NCBI GenBank assembly: GCA_934141535.1
Contig: CAKPCH010000001.1
Location: 182,861-246,860 of the forward strand
Length of the DNA stretch: 64,000 nucleotides
Direction: 5' to 3'
Origin: an uncultured Bacilli bacterium
GTDB lineage: Bacteria > Bacillota_I > Bacilli_A > RF39 > UBA660
Part shown: positions 16,563 to 25,408 of the stretch, piece by piece
Layout of the letters: every line of letters begins with the position of its first letter
Position numbering within the stretch: position 1 is the stretch's first letter
Program-made: the position numbers and the translations under genes
The notes under the pieces: generated by a model
Told to the model about the DNA's origin: nothing
Databases searched by the model: none
Seen by the model: only the letters and a program-made list of their open reading frames with translations

Positions 16563-17601
16563 TTAAATCTTCCTTTCTATCAAATATTCCTACTTCTCTT
16601 AAATCTGTTTGATAAAATGTTCTAATATCATTTATTCCGTATTTTAACATTGCAAGTCTTTCAGCACCAAATCCAAATGCGAAGCCTGTCCATATACTTG
16701 GATCATATCCACAATTTCTTAATACATTAGGATGTACCATACCAGCACCGCTTACTGTAATCCATCCAGTATTTTTACAAAGAGGACATCCTTTTCCTTT
16801 ACAAGCAAAACATGTTATATCAGTCTCTACTGATGGTTCTGTAAATTGATAATAGCTTGGTCTAAATCTTGTTTCTATATCTGGACCAAATAATTTTTTT
16901 GCGATAACATCAAATGTTCCTTTTAAATCAGATAAACTAATATTTTTATCAACTAGTAATCCTTCTATTTGCATAAATTGATGTGAATGTGTAGCATCAT
17001 CTGCATCTCTTCTATATGTTTTACCTGGACATATCATTCTTACTGGTTTATCTCCACCTGCTTTTAACATTGTACGTGCTTGTACTGGTGAAGTTTGACT
17101 ACGAAGTAATATTTTTTCATCTTCTATATAAAATGTATCTTGTGCATCACGTGCTGGATGTCCTTTTGGTATATTTAAAAGTTCAAAGTTAAAATGATCT
17201 TCTTCCACTTCAGGGCCATCTACTACGTCATATCCCATAGACATAAATACTTCTTCTACTTCTTCTATTACTTTTTCTAGAATGTTTGGTGAACCTACTT
17301 TTATTCTAGTTGCTGGAAGTGTTACATCTATTGATTCACTTTGTAATTTTTTTTCTAGTTCTTTTGTTTTTATTTCTTCTAGTCTTTTTTCATAAGATTC
17401 ATTAAAAGTAATTCTAACTTTATTTACTAACATTCCATATTCTTTTTTATCACTTGCTTCTTTGATACCACTTTGAAGTTCTGTAATAATACCTTTTTTA
17501 CCCATGTATTCTACTTTTAAATCATTTAATTCTTTTAAATTATTTACTTTATCTATTTTTTCTATTATTTCACTACATAAAGTTTCTATTCTTTCTTTCA
17601 T
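16555..17601 (-). CDS. pheS: Phenylalanine-tRNA ligase alpha subunit
   Basis: I start at ATG 17601 (MKERIETL), giving 348 residues, as in other Bacillota; TAGGAGGG lies upstream. A longer open frame to 17658 runs into the T-box terminator and is not coding. The N-terminal coiled coil covers about 1-85. The class II catalytic domain has motif 2 around RMICPGKTYRRDADDATHSHQF and motif 3 around GFAFGFGAERLAMLKYGI. The subunit charges tRNA-Phe together with PheT. Expression is controlled by a Phe T-box leader. Confidence 0.97.
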   Translation of the reverse strand: MKERIETLCSEIIEKIDKVNNLKELNDLKVEYMGKKGIITELQSGIKEASDKKEYGMLVNKVRITFNESYEKRLEEIKTKELEKKLQSESIDVTLPATRIKVGSPNILEKVIEEVEEVFMSMGYDVVDGPEVEEDHFNFELLNIPKGHPARDAQDTFYIEDEKILLRSQTSPVQARTMLKAGGDKPVRMICPGKTYRRDADDATHSHQFMQIEGLLVDKNISLSDLKGTFDVIAKKLFGPDIETRFRPSYYQFTEPSVETDITCFACKGKGCPLCKNTGWITVSGAGMVHPNVLRNCGYDPSIWTGFAFGFGAERLAMLKYGINDIRTFYQTDLREVGIFDRKEDLND

Positions 17602-17834
17602 ATTCCCTCCTAATAAAAAAACTATTATAAATATAGGGACGAAAAACCGCGGTACCACCCTATTTCATAATAGTATTATGCACTTATCTAGTTAACGCCT
17701 AGTTACGTTATAAATTTTCTTTTATAATGCTAAAAAGCGAATTCATATACTATTATTGTTAGTTTACACCAAACACTAACTCTCTTTAAATAAATCATAT
17801 ATTACTACTCTTTTATCATTGCTTTTTGATTAAC
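17602..17834 (-). promoter_or_regulatory. T-box leader of pheST (Phe specifier UUC)
   Basis: The conserved T-box TGGTACCGCGG is at 17647-17657 on the minus strand. A long terminator stem pairs the ACTATTATGAAATAGGG side with CCCTATATTTATAATAG just before a T run near 17614. A candidate specifier codon TTC is at 17739-17741 within TATATGAATTCGC, and AGTA/GNUG-like stem I elements precede it. Uncharged tRNA-Phe would stabilise the antiterminator and allow read-through. Confidence 0.92.
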
Positions 17835-17840
17835 AAATAA

Positions 17841-17869
17841 ATTATATCACAATTTATTTTAAATTCCAA
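17841..17869 (-). promoter_or_regulatory. Promoter of pheST
   Basis: TTGGAA at 17864-17869 and TATAAT at 17841-17846 are 17 bases apart, just upstream of the T-box leader. Confidence 0.75.
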
Positions 17870-17871
17870 TA

Positions 17872-18330
17872 TTATTTAATTTTAAATTTAAACTCATTAC
17901 TTATTACATTATCTACTTGTCCATTTTCTAATATATTTTTACCATCTATTGAAGATTCAAAATAAGTAAATTTTGTTATACTTATTAACTCTTCATATTC
18001 TTTGTTATTTATATAACTGCTTTTTAATAAATACTCTATTTCTTCTATTTCTTTTAAATATCTCATATTTAAAAATAAAGGTAATAGTTTTTTTATTTTT
18101 AAACTTACATTATTTTGATCACATAGTAAGAATGGACAGTTATAAATATCTTTTAATACTTTTTGTTTATAACTTTGTACTTTTTTATCTTTACAAAATA
18201 TATAATTTATATTTCCTTTTATTACAGATATAATATCATCTTCACTTATTAATCCATTTTCTATTTCTTTATTTAATTTAAATCTTAATAACTGTATTCT
18301 CTTTAATAGATTTTCTTTTGTTTCTAGCAT
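17872..18330 (-). CDS. Hypothetical cytoplasmic protein
   Basis: The 152-residue protein is charged, largely helical and without a membrane span. The N-terminal 35 residues (MLETKENLLKRIQLLRFKLNKEIENG) look like a coiled coil. Three Cys occur, one in IFCKDKK and two in NCPFLLCDQN, where the C-x5-C spacing could bind metal but is not a known motif. AGGAGGA precedes ATG 18330. It ends two bases before the -35 box of pheST. I do not recognise the family. Confidence 0.65.
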   Translation of the reverse strand: MLETKENLLKRIQLLRFKLNKEIENGLISEDDIISVIKGNINYIFCKDKKVQSYKQKVLKDIYNCPFLLCDQNNVSLKIKKLLPLFLNMRYLKEIEEIEYLLKSSYINNKEYEELISITKFTYFESSIDGKNILENGQVDNVISNEFKFKIK

Positions 18331-18377
18331 AAATCCTCCTAAGTGAGGTTTATTTTAGCACATTTTTAATACTTAAG

Positions 18378-18881
18378 TCAAATATATTTATATATTTCTT
18401 CTAATGTAGATGATTCTCCATGACCTGGATAAATTATTATATCTTTATTATATTTTGTCATTTTTTTCAAACTATTTATCATAAATTCAATATTACCACC
18501 CTTTAAATCTGTTCTACCAATACCATCTTTAAATAAAAAATCTCCTGTAAACATTATGTTATATTCTTTAAAATATATAGTTATTAAATCTTCTTTATGG
18601 CCTGGTGTATATATTACTTCAAAATTAAATTTACCTATTTTATAATTTTTTTCTTGTAAATTATTTTTATCTAATATTAATTCTTTTTTAAAATAATTTA
18701 TACATCCTATATGATCAAAATGATGGTGTGTTATTAAAACTGCAAGTACTTCTTTATTACATATAGATTCTTTTATTTTATCTATTTCATCTCCTGGATC
18801 AATAACTATACAAGTATTATCTATTGAAAGTATATAGCAATTGCACTTTAATTGTCCTACTACTAATCTATCTATGTTCAT
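18378..18881 (-). CDS. MBL-fold metallohydrolase, glyoxalase II-like
   Basis: The 167-residue protein is a short, single-domain metallo-beta-lactamase-fold hydrolase. It has the metal motif THHHFDHIGC, the downstream ligands in TPGHKEDLI and GDFLF, and the final His in YPGHGESSTL. The family hydrolyses thioesters such as S-lactoylglutathione or related thiol adducts; the substrate here cannot be told. It overlaps rnhB by 14 bases and is the last gene of the prfA-prmC-rnhB unit. Confidence 0.88.
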   Translation of the reverse strand: MNIDRLVVGQLKCNCYILSIDNTCIVIDPGDEIDKIKESICNKEVLAVLITHHHFDHIGCINYFKKELILDKNNLQEKNYKIGKFNFEVIYTPGHKEDLITIYFKEYNIMFTGDFLFKDGIGRTDLKGGNIEFMINSLKKMTKYNKDIIIYPGHGESSTLEEIYKYI

Positions 18882-19497
18882 TTAATACCTCTTTTACTGG
18901 ATTATATGTTTTTCTATATCCTTCTATAAGTCCATATTTATGAAGTGCTTCTATATGTTTTTTTGTAGGATAACCTTTATGATTTTTAAATCCATACATA
19001 GGATACTTTTTATCTAATTCATACATTTGATGGTCTCTTGTAACTTTAGCAAGTACACTTGCAGCAGCTATAGTTATACTTTTAGCATCTCCTTTTATTA
19101 TTGGAGTATGTGGTATATCTAAGCTAGGAAGAGGCATTGCATCTGTTAGAACATGTTCTAAATTAATATGTTTTCTAACTTCATTAATCGCCATTAACAT
19201 GGCTTTTCTTGATGCTTCATATATATTTATTTCATCTATCTCTTCTGGTGAGACTTGCGCTATAGCATAACATAAAGCGTGCTTCTTTATATATTGAAAA
19301 TACTCTTCTCTTTTTTTCTCAGTTAATTTTTTTGAATCAGTTAATCCATCACATACAAAATCTTTTGGAAGTACACAGCAAGCAGCTACTACATTACCAA
19401 TTAAAGGTCCTCTACCGGCTTCATCTGTTCCACCTATATAATTTATTCCTTTATTCATTAACTCTTTTTCATAAGCCCATAAATCTTCTTTAATCAT
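18868..19497 (-). CDS. rnhB: Ribonuclease HII
   Basis: The 209-residue enzyme cuts the RNA strand of RNA/DNA hybrids and removes single ribonucleotides from DNA. The catalytic acidic residues are in IGGTDEAGRGPLIG (DEAGRGP, the diagnostic motif), near residues 102-115, and in VLTDAMPLP. The later SITIAAASVLAKVTRDHQM is also conserved in RNase HII. Its start overlaps the prmC stop by four bases, and its end overlaps the MBL gene. Confidence 0.96.
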   Translation of the reverse strand: MIKEDLWAYEKELMNKGINYIGGTDEAGRGPLIGNVVAACCVLPKDFVCDGLTDSKKLTEKKREEYFQYIKKHALCYAIAQVSPEEIDEINIYEASRKAMLMAINEVRKHINLEHVLTDAMPLPSLDIPHTPIIKGDAKSITIAAASVLAKVTRDHQMYELDKKYPMYGFKNHKGYPTKKHIEALHKYGLIEGYRKTYNPVKEVLNEHR

Positions 19498-20195
19498 AAA
19501 TTACCTCTTATAATTATATATCTATCAAATCCTTGTAAATCTTTTTTTATTTCTACAGTACAATTTAAATAAAGGTGCGCTAAAGCCTCTATTCTTTTAC
19601 CTTGACTATATCCTATTTCAAAGAATATGTAATAATTATCTTTTAAATAATTTTTACAATTTTTTAGTATTTCTTCATAGTAATATAATCCATCGTTTTT
19701 TGCATATAAAGCATTATTTGGTTCATTATTTTTTACTATATCCATAACTTCTTCATTAAGTGCTATATAAGGTGGATTACTTATTATACAATCATATTTT
19801 TTTATACATGGATTTAACATATCTCCTTGTATAAAATTAATATCTACTTTATTCTCTTTAGCATTTATACGCGCTAAAGTAAGTGCATCAGAACTTATAT
19901 CAACAGCATCTACATTTAAACTAGGTATTTTTTTCTTTAATGTAATAGCAATACATCCACTACCTGTACCAAGATCTACAACATCCATGTTATCACTTAA
20001 ATAATTGAGTGCTATTTCACATAAACCTTCTGTTTCAAACCTAGGTATTAATACTCTGTTATCTACTTTTATAATATTACCATAAAAGTCTACATCACCT
20101 ACTATATATTGTACTGGAATACCTTCATTTAGTTTTTTTATAGCATCTTCTATATTTCCTTTATAATACTTTTTTAAATATTCTATATCATTCAT
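19494..20195 (-). CDS. prmC: Peptide chain release factor N5-glutamine methyltransferase PrmC
   Basis: This enzyme methylates the glutamine of the GGQ motif in release factors, using SAM. Residues 73-82 (VDLGTGSGCI) bind SAM, and the NPPY motif at 140-143 binds the glutamine. The 233-residue length is shorter than the usual 270-290 because the N-terminal helical substrate-recognition domain is reduced to about 30 residues. The gene is directly downstream of prfA, its substrate gene, as in many bacteria. Confidence 0.94.
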   Translation of the reverse strand: MNDIEYLKKYYKGNIEDAIKKLNEGIPVQYIVGDVDFYGNIIKVDNRVLIPRFETEGLCEIALNYLSDNMDVVDLGTGSGCIAITLKKKIPSLNVDAVDISSDALTLARINAKENKVDINFIQGDMLNPCIKKYDCIISNPPYIALNEEVMDIVKNNEPNNALYAKNDGLYYYEEILKNCKNYLKDNYYIFFEIGYSQGKRIEALAHLYLNCTVEIKKDLQGFDRYIIIRGNL

Positions 20196-20251
20196 ATCGC
20201 ACCTACTTAATAATTATTATTATATCACAATTTAAATTTCAAAAAAAGAGA

Positions 20252-21307
20252 TTACTCTCCTCTTAATTTACGTGCTTGATCTTCTGTGATTAAAGCATTA
20301 ATTATATCATCAAGTTCTCCATCCATAACACGTTCTAGTTGCATAGTTGAAAAACCTATTCTATGATCTGTAACTCTATTTTGTGGATAGTTATATGTAC
20401 GTATTTTTTCAGATCTATCTCCTGTACCTATTTTATTTCTTCTTTCTGTTCCAAGTTCTTTTTCTTGACGTTCTAATTCCATTTGATAAAGACGTGATTT
20501 TAATACTTCCATAGCTTCTGCTTTATTTTGAATTTGACTTCTTTGATTTTGACATGTAACTACTGTATTAGTTGGAATGTGTGTTATACGAACGGCACTT
20601 GGTGTTGTATTTACTCCTTGTCCTCCATGTCCAGATGCACAGTATGTATCTATTCTAAGATCACTATCTTTAATGTCTATATCTATATCATCTACTTCAG
20701 GCATTACAAGAACTGTAGCTGTTGATGTTTGAATTCTTCCTTGAGATTCTGTTGCTGGTACTCTTTGTACTCTATGTGAACCACTTTCATACTTAAGTTT
20801 TGAGTAAACATTATCACCTTTTATTTTGAATTCTACTTGAGAATATCCTCCTGCTTCGCCTTCTTCTGCACTTAATTCTTCTACTTTCCATCCTTGAGAT
20901 TCAGCATAGTAAGTATACATTCTATATAAGTCTCCTGCAAATATATTTGCCTCATCTCCACCAGCTGCTCCTCTTATTTCTACTATAACATCTTTTCCAT
21001 CATTAGGATCTTTAGGTAGCAGCATAATTTCAAAATCTGCTTCCATTTGTTTTTTCTTTTCTTCATTTAAAGCCAATTCTTCTTTAGCAAATTCTCCCAT
21101 TTCTGGATCTTTAATAAGTTCTTTAGCATCTTTTATATTTTCTAATACTTTTTTATATTCTTGATAAGCATCATAATTTTCTTTTAATGATGATTGTTCT
21201 TTAGATAATTCTGTTGTTTTTTTTATATCGCCAAATATTTCAGGATTAGTTAATTCTTTCATTATTTCATTATATCTTTTTTCAATATTTTCTAATCTTT
21301 CTATCAT
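20252..21307 (-). CDS. prfA: Peptide chain release factor 1
   Basis: The 351-residue factor reads UAA and UAG. The stop-codon recognition motif PAT is at 184-186, and the GGQ peptidyl-hydrolysis motif at 228-230 (SGHGGQGVNTTPSAVR). PAT rather than SPF identifies RF1 and not RF2. AAGGAAAG precedes ATG 21307. It heads the prfA-prmC-rnhB-MBL unit. Confidence 0.97.
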   Translation of the reverse strand: MIERLENIEKRYNEIMKELTNPEIFGDIKKTTELSKEQSSLKENYDAYQEYKKVLENIKDAKELIKDPEMGEFAKEELALNEEKKKQMEADFEIMLLPKDPNDGKDVIVEIRGAAGGDEANIFAGDLYRMYTYYAESQGWKVEELSAEEGEAGGYSQVEFKIKGDNVYSKLKYESGSHRVQRVPATESQGRIQTSTATVLVMPEVDDIDIDIKDSDLRIDTYCASGHGGQGVNTTPSAVRITHIPTNTVVTCQNQRSQIQNKAEAMEVLKSRLYQMELERQEKELGTERRNKIGTGDRSEKIRTYNYPQNRVTDHRIGFSTMQLERVMDGELDDIINALITEDQARKLRGE

Positions 21308-21333
21308 ATTATCTTTCCTTTCAAAACATATAA

Positions 21334-21362
21334 ATTATACTATAAATATATTATATTTACAA
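21334..21362 (-). promoter_or_regulatory. Promoter of the prfA operon
   Basis: TTGTAA at 21357-21362 and TATAAT at 21334-21339 are 17 bases apart on the minus strand, about 27 bases upstream of the prfA ATG. Confidence 0.7.
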
Positions 21363-21389
21363 GTTATTATTATATAATTTTCTAATAAT

Positions 21390-21418
21390 AAAAGAAACAT
21401 TTTTAATTTGTTTCTTTT
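21390..21418 (-). terminator. Terminator after the first prepilin gene
   Basis: Ten-base perfect arms (21409-21418 and 21390-21399) with a nine-base loop just past the prepilin stop. The T tail is short and broken by A. Confidence 0.75.
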
Positions 21419-21425
21419 ATCGTTA

Positions 21426-22424
21426 TTACTTAATTAAAGATTTAGAGATGGTTATTACTGGACGTAATCCATCGTTATCAGGATCGTTGACAACGTAGGA
21501 GCTCAAACTGCCAGTATGTGTCACATACCACGCAGCATAAGAGTCATTAGATGTTGTTGTCCAGTAACCCCACACATTTGATAATGGATGTGTTGTATTA
21601 TACAAATAATCATATAGCCATGTTGGAAAACTAGAGCTTTTATTTCCCGCTGCTTTATATATTTGATCATACGTTGGAAAACTTACTGTTACTCCATCTT
21701 TATTAAATATACTCTTTATATGGCCAAGATAATCTTTGCCTTCTACAGCATCACTTCCTGTTGAAGTTATATTTTTACAAGTTGTATTATTTGTTCCTCC
21801 GTCTATGCACCAAGTTATGGAAGATGATACATATGAATCTGTATAATTCTCTTTCATGATTAAACTTACTGTATCTGTATTGTTTTCTAATACAAAGAAT
21901 GTATTTGTATAACTATTTCCTACTTGGCAAGTATATTCATCGCCATAGTTAAAACTTCCTGTTGGTACATTGCCTGTTGTGGCTGTAGTCACTGCTGTAC
22001 AGATTGGTTTTGATGTACTACCATCTTCCTTTTTTATTTTTCCATTTTCGTATGTTAAATTTTTAGAACCTATTTTAAAATCTTCTAATCCTGTTATACT
22101 TCCGTTTGATAAGAATATTTTACTACCAGCAGATGGTTTATCGCCATTTATTTCTATATTAAGTGATGTTCCATCACATATTAAACTACCATCACTTTGT
22201 ACTGTACATTCACTTGGGTTAAAGTTAGAACTTGGATGTGTCATGTTATATCTAGCTATCTCATTTTTTACTTGGTCTAAGTATAATTCTGCACTTCTTT
22301 CCACTGATGAATTCTTACTATCCTTTATTATATTTAGTACTACTGGTGTAGCTATTAGAGCTATTATGGCTAGTATCACGATGACTGCTAATAGTTCTAT
22401 TAATGTAAATCCTTTTTCTTTCAT
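21426..22424 (-). CDS. Type IV prepilin-like protein with variable C-terminal domain (copy 1)
   Basis: The 332-residue protein has a class III (prepilin) leader: short MKEKG, cleavage before the N-methylated Phe, then FTLIELLAVIVILAIIALIA with Glu at +5. The hydrophobic helix and following segment (to about residue 75) are nearly identical to the second copy at 62029-63138. The middle part shares ICTxVT and GDEYTCQV with that copy. The C-terminal domain (about 180-332) has several Cys and ends in GLRPVITISKS, a feature I associate with C-type-lectin/FGE-like (DUF6273-type) folds. No pilus assembly genes are in the window. Ribosome site GAGGAG precedes ATG 22424. Confidence 0.85.
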   Translation of the reverse strand: MKEKGFTLIELLAVIVILAIIALIATPVVLNIIKDSKNSSVERSAELYLDQVKNEIARYNMTHPSSNFNPSECTVQSDGSLICDGTSLNIEINGDKPSAGSKIFLSNGSITGLEDFKIGSKNLTYENGKIKKEDGSTSKPICTAVTTATTGNVPTGSFNYGDEYTCQVGNSYTNTFFVLENNTDTVSLIMKENYTDSYVSSSITWCIDGGTNNTTCKNITSTGSDAVEGKDYLGHIKSIFNKDGVTVSFPTYDQIYKAAGNKSSSFPTWLYDYLYNTTHPLSNVWGYWTTTSNDSYAAWYVTHTGSLSSYVVNDPDNDGLRPVITISKSLIK

Positions 22425-22513
22425 ATTACTCCTCTACTTTCTATTTATAGTTTACCACATATTACTATTTTTTTATAGTCATTATTAGTATATATATATT
22501 AAAACTACTCTTC

Positions 22514-22543
22514 ATTATACTATTATTGTATCGCAAAAAAAAA
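22514..22543 (-). promoter_or_regulatory. Promoter module with T9 tract upstream of prepilin 1
   Basis: On the minus strand a run of nine T (22535-22543) is followed by 15 bases starting GCGATA and then TATAAT (22514-22519). At 17-base spacing the -35 box would fall inside the T run. The same module with 18 T precedes the camelysin-like gene at 63870-63908. The leader to ATG 22424 is about 80 bases and holds nothing else I can identify. Confidence 0.65.
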
Positions 22544-22568
22544 CAAGTAATATTTTCAAAAATTACTT
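22535..22568 (-). terminator. Terminator after valS
   Basis: Seven-base arms (22562-22568 and 22545-22551), a ten-base loop, then G and nine T on the minus strand. The T run is shared with the prepilin promoter module. Confidence 0.75.
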
Positions 22569-22600
22569 ATTTTTTTACATTTAGTTGTTATTACTCACAA

Positions 22601-25123
22601 TTATTTTAATTCATTTTTTATTACTTCTAAATTTTGTTTTTCTAATTCTAAAGTTTTTCTTTCTTGTTCTACTAAAGTAGAAGGTGCTTTAGATACATAA
22701 TTTTCATTTGATAAAAGTTTTTCTCTTCTAGAAATACTTGCTTCTAATCTATCTTTTTCTTTTCTTAAAGATTCTAATTTCTTTTCTAAATTTTCACTTC
22801 CATCATATAATATACTTACATTTTTATCTATTACTATTTCATTTAAATTATTTTTTTCTTTAATGAAATTAGAATCGTTTAATTTTAACATCTTTTTAAG
22901 TATTTCTATATATTCTAATTCATTATAATAAATAAAATATTCTTTTATATTATTTTCTAGTTTTTCTTTTCTTATTTTAGTAATTAAATCTAAAGTATAA
23001 TCTAGATTAATATCAAAATCAAATTTTTTATTATATTTAGGATACTCTGATATCATAATTGATTCGCTATCCTTAACTGGTAACATTTGATATATTTCTT
23101 CTGTTACGAATGGCATAAATGGATGAAGTAATTTTAAAATACCAGTTAATACATAGCAAAGTACTGATTTTGTAGTGTTAGAAGATGAATTAAATTTTGC
23201 AAGTTCTATATAATTACTACAAAAATCATCATAAATAAATGAATAAGTTTCTCCGCCAAATAAATTAAATTCATATTTATCCATGTGTTTTATAGAACTT
23301 TTTACTATTCTTTCATACTTAGATAATATCCATTTATCTTCTATAGTTAAGTTATCAAATGTATATTCTTTTAAATCTTCTATATTCATTAATACAAATC
23401 TAGATGCATTCCATATTTTATTAATATAATTCCATGTTGAAGAAAGTTTTGTTTCATCAAATCTTAAATCTGTTCCAAATGAAACATCAGTATTTAAATA
23501 ATATCTAAGTGCATCACAACCATATTTTTCAATCATATCAAATGGATCTACACCATTACCTAAAGATTTAGACATTTTTCTTCCTTCTTTATCTCTTATT
23601 AATCCATGTATAATGCAATCTTTAAAAGGACGAGTATTATTAAGGCTTAATGATTGAAACATCATACGAGCTACCCAGAAGAAAATTATATCGTATGCTG
23701 TAACTAGACAATCATTTGGATAATATCTTTCTAAATCTATTGTTTTATCTGGCCAACCTAATGTTGAAAATGGCCAAAGAGCACTTGAAAACCATGTATC
23801 AAGAACATCTACATCTTGTACCCATCCTTCTTCTTTTGGAGGATTTTCAGATACATATACTAAATCATCTTTATACCATGCTGGAATTCTATGTCCCCAC
23901 CAAAGTTGACGTGATATACACCAATCATGGCAATCGTTCATCCAAGATGTTAATGTGTTTTCAAATTTTTCAGGAATAAAGTTAACTTTTTTATTTTTAT
24001 CATTTTGATTATCTAAAAGATTTTTAGCTAATGTTTTCATATCTACAAACCATTGTTTTTTTATCATTGGTTCAACCATTACACCAGTTCTTTCAGAATG
24101 TCCTACTTCATGAGTTAATGGTTCTATACTTAAAAGTAATCCTGCTTCTTTTAAATCTTTTAATAATTCTTCTCTACATTCTTCTCTTGTCATTCCAACA
24201 TATTTTTTAGGACAATTTTCATTCATAGTAGCATCATCATTCATAATTACTATTCTCTTTAAATTATGACGATTACCTACTTCAAAGTCATTTGGATCAT
24301 GAGCAGGTGTTATTTTAACTACTCCTGTTCCTTTAGTCATATCAGCATGCTCATCTGTTATTACTGGTATTACTTTATTCATAAATGGAAGTTCTACGTT
24401 TTTACCTACATATTTTTTATATCTTGGATCTTGTTCATTAACAGCAACTGCAGTATCTCCAAATAAAGTTTCTGGACGTGTTGTAGCAACGTCTAAATAC
24501 TCTTCACTATTTTCTATTTTATATTTTATATGATAAAAAGCACTCTTTTCTTCACTAAATATAACTTCTTCATTAGATAGTGCTGTTTGGGCGACAGGAT
24601 CCCAGTTTATTATTTTTTCTCCTCTATAAATAATACCAGAATTATAATAATCAACAAATACTTTTGTTACTGCCTTATTAAGTCCTTCATCTAAAGTAAA
24701 TCTTTCTTTATTGTAATCAACAGATATACCCATAGCAGCCCATTGACTTCTTATACTATCTGAATACTCATGTGTCCAATCCCAACAAGCATTTAAGAAA
24801 TTTTCTCTACCATATTCATATTTATCAATACCTTGGCTTTTTAATTTTTTTACAACTTTAGCTTCTGTTGCGATTGCTGCATGATCCATACCAGGTAGCC
24901 ATAAAGTATCAAATCCTTGCATTCTTTTATATCTTATAATAGCATCTTGTATCGATACATTATAAGCATGTCCTATATGAAGTTTACCCGTTACATTTGG
25001 TGGAGGTATTACTATACTATAAGGTTTTTTTGATAAATCTCCTGAAGTAAAATATCCTTTATTTTTCCAATTATTATATTTATTCTCTTCTACTTTTATG
25101 TGGTCATATTTTTTTTCTAACAT
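22601..25123 (-). CDS. valS: Valine-tRNA ligase
   Basis: This 840-residue class I synthetase starts at ATG 25123 (MLEKKYDHIK) with AGGAG upstream; the longer frame to 25150 runs into the T-box terminator. The HIGH signature is in NVTGKLHIGHAYN (about residue 47) and KMSKS in EGRKMSKSLGNG (about 515). The editing domain lies between (ATTRPETLFGDTAVAVN at about 215). The C-terminal 65 residues form the ValRS coiled-coil arm (LRKEKDRLEASISRREKLL). Expression is controlled by a Val T-box leader. Confidence 0.97.
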   Translation of the reverse strand: MLEKKYDHIKVEENKYNNWKNKGYFTSGDLSKKPYSIVIPPPNVTGKLHIGHAYNVSIQDAIIRYKRMQGFDTLWLPGMDHAAIATEAKVVKKLKSQGIDKYEYGRENFLNACWDWTHEYSDSIRSQWAAMGISVDYNKERFTLDEGLNKAVTKVFVDYYNSGIIYRGEKIINWDPVAQTALSNEEVIFSEEKSAFYHIKYKIENSEEYLDVATTRPETLFGDTAVAVNEQDPRYKKYVGKNVELPFMNKVIPVITDEHADMTKGTGVVKITPAHDPNDFEVGNRHNLKRIVIMNDDATMNENCPKKYVGMTREECREELLKDLKEAGLLLSIEPLTHEVGHSERTGVMVEPMIKKQWFVDMKTLAKNLLDNQNDKNKKVNFIPEKFENTLTSWMNDCHDWCISRQLWWGHRIPAWYKDDLVYVSENPPKEEGWVQDVDVLDTWFSSALWPFSTLGWPDKTIDLERYYPNDCLVTAYDIIFFWVARMMFQSLSLNNTRPFKDCIIHGLIRDKEGRKMSKSLGNGVDPFDMIEKYGCDALRYYLNTDVSFGTDLRFDETKLSSTWNYINKIWNASRFVLMNIEDLKEYTFDNLTIEDKWILSKYERIVKSSIKHMDKYEFNLFGGETYSFIYDDFCSNYIELAKFNSSSNTTKSVLCYVLTGILKLLHPFMPFVTEEIYQMLPVKDSESIMISEYPKYNKKFDFDINLDYTLDLITKIRKEKLENNIKEYFIYYNELEYIEILKKMLKLNDSNFIKEKNNLNEIVIDKNVSILYDGSENLEKKLESLRKEKDRLEASISRREKLLSNENYVSKAPSTLVEQERKTLELEKQNLEVIKNELK

Positions 25124-25365
25124 TTTATCATCTCCTATAAAAAAAATCACATCCTATATAAGGACGTGATTCTACGTGGTACCACCTTAATTTATAACTT
25201 TCGTTATCTTAAAGTCTTAATGCGACTAACATTATATCCTATTTACTTAGATATACGACTTGCTTGCTACCTTCATATATATTTCTTTAAGAAATTTCTC
25301 AGCTACCATTTCCTCTCTTATAAGTACTATATATATTACTCCTCAAGGTCTTCGTCTTTAAATAT
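25124..25365 (-). promoter_or_regulatory. T-box leader of valS (Val specifier GUA)
   Basis: The T-box TGGTACCACG is at 25175-25184 on the minus strand. A terminator hairpin (AATCACGTCCT with AGGATGTGATT) ends in eight T at about 25141-25148. A candidate specifier GTA is at 25268-25270 within TATATGAAGGTAGC, in the same context as the TTC of the pheST leader. Confidence 0.9.
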
Positions 25366-25371
25366 AACATG

Positions 25372-25400
25372 ATTATAAACTAATTTTTAATTTTATTCAA
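25372..25400 (-). promoter_or_regulatory. Promoter of valS
   Basis: TTGAAT at 25395-25400 and TATAAT at 25372-25377 are 17 bases apart, in the gap after rfbB. Confidence 0.75.
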
Positions 25401-25408
25401 TACTTATT

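Noticed and set aside
17602..17658. N-terminal extension of pheS beyond ATG 17601
   Set aside because: The extension is the T-box terminator stem and T run; the ribosome site lies before ATG 17601. The same holds for valS beyond ATG 25123.
21426..22424. A diversity-generating retroelement for the pilin C-terminal domains
   Set aside because: No reverse transcriptase gene or template repeat is seen in the window, so only paralogue divergence is reported.
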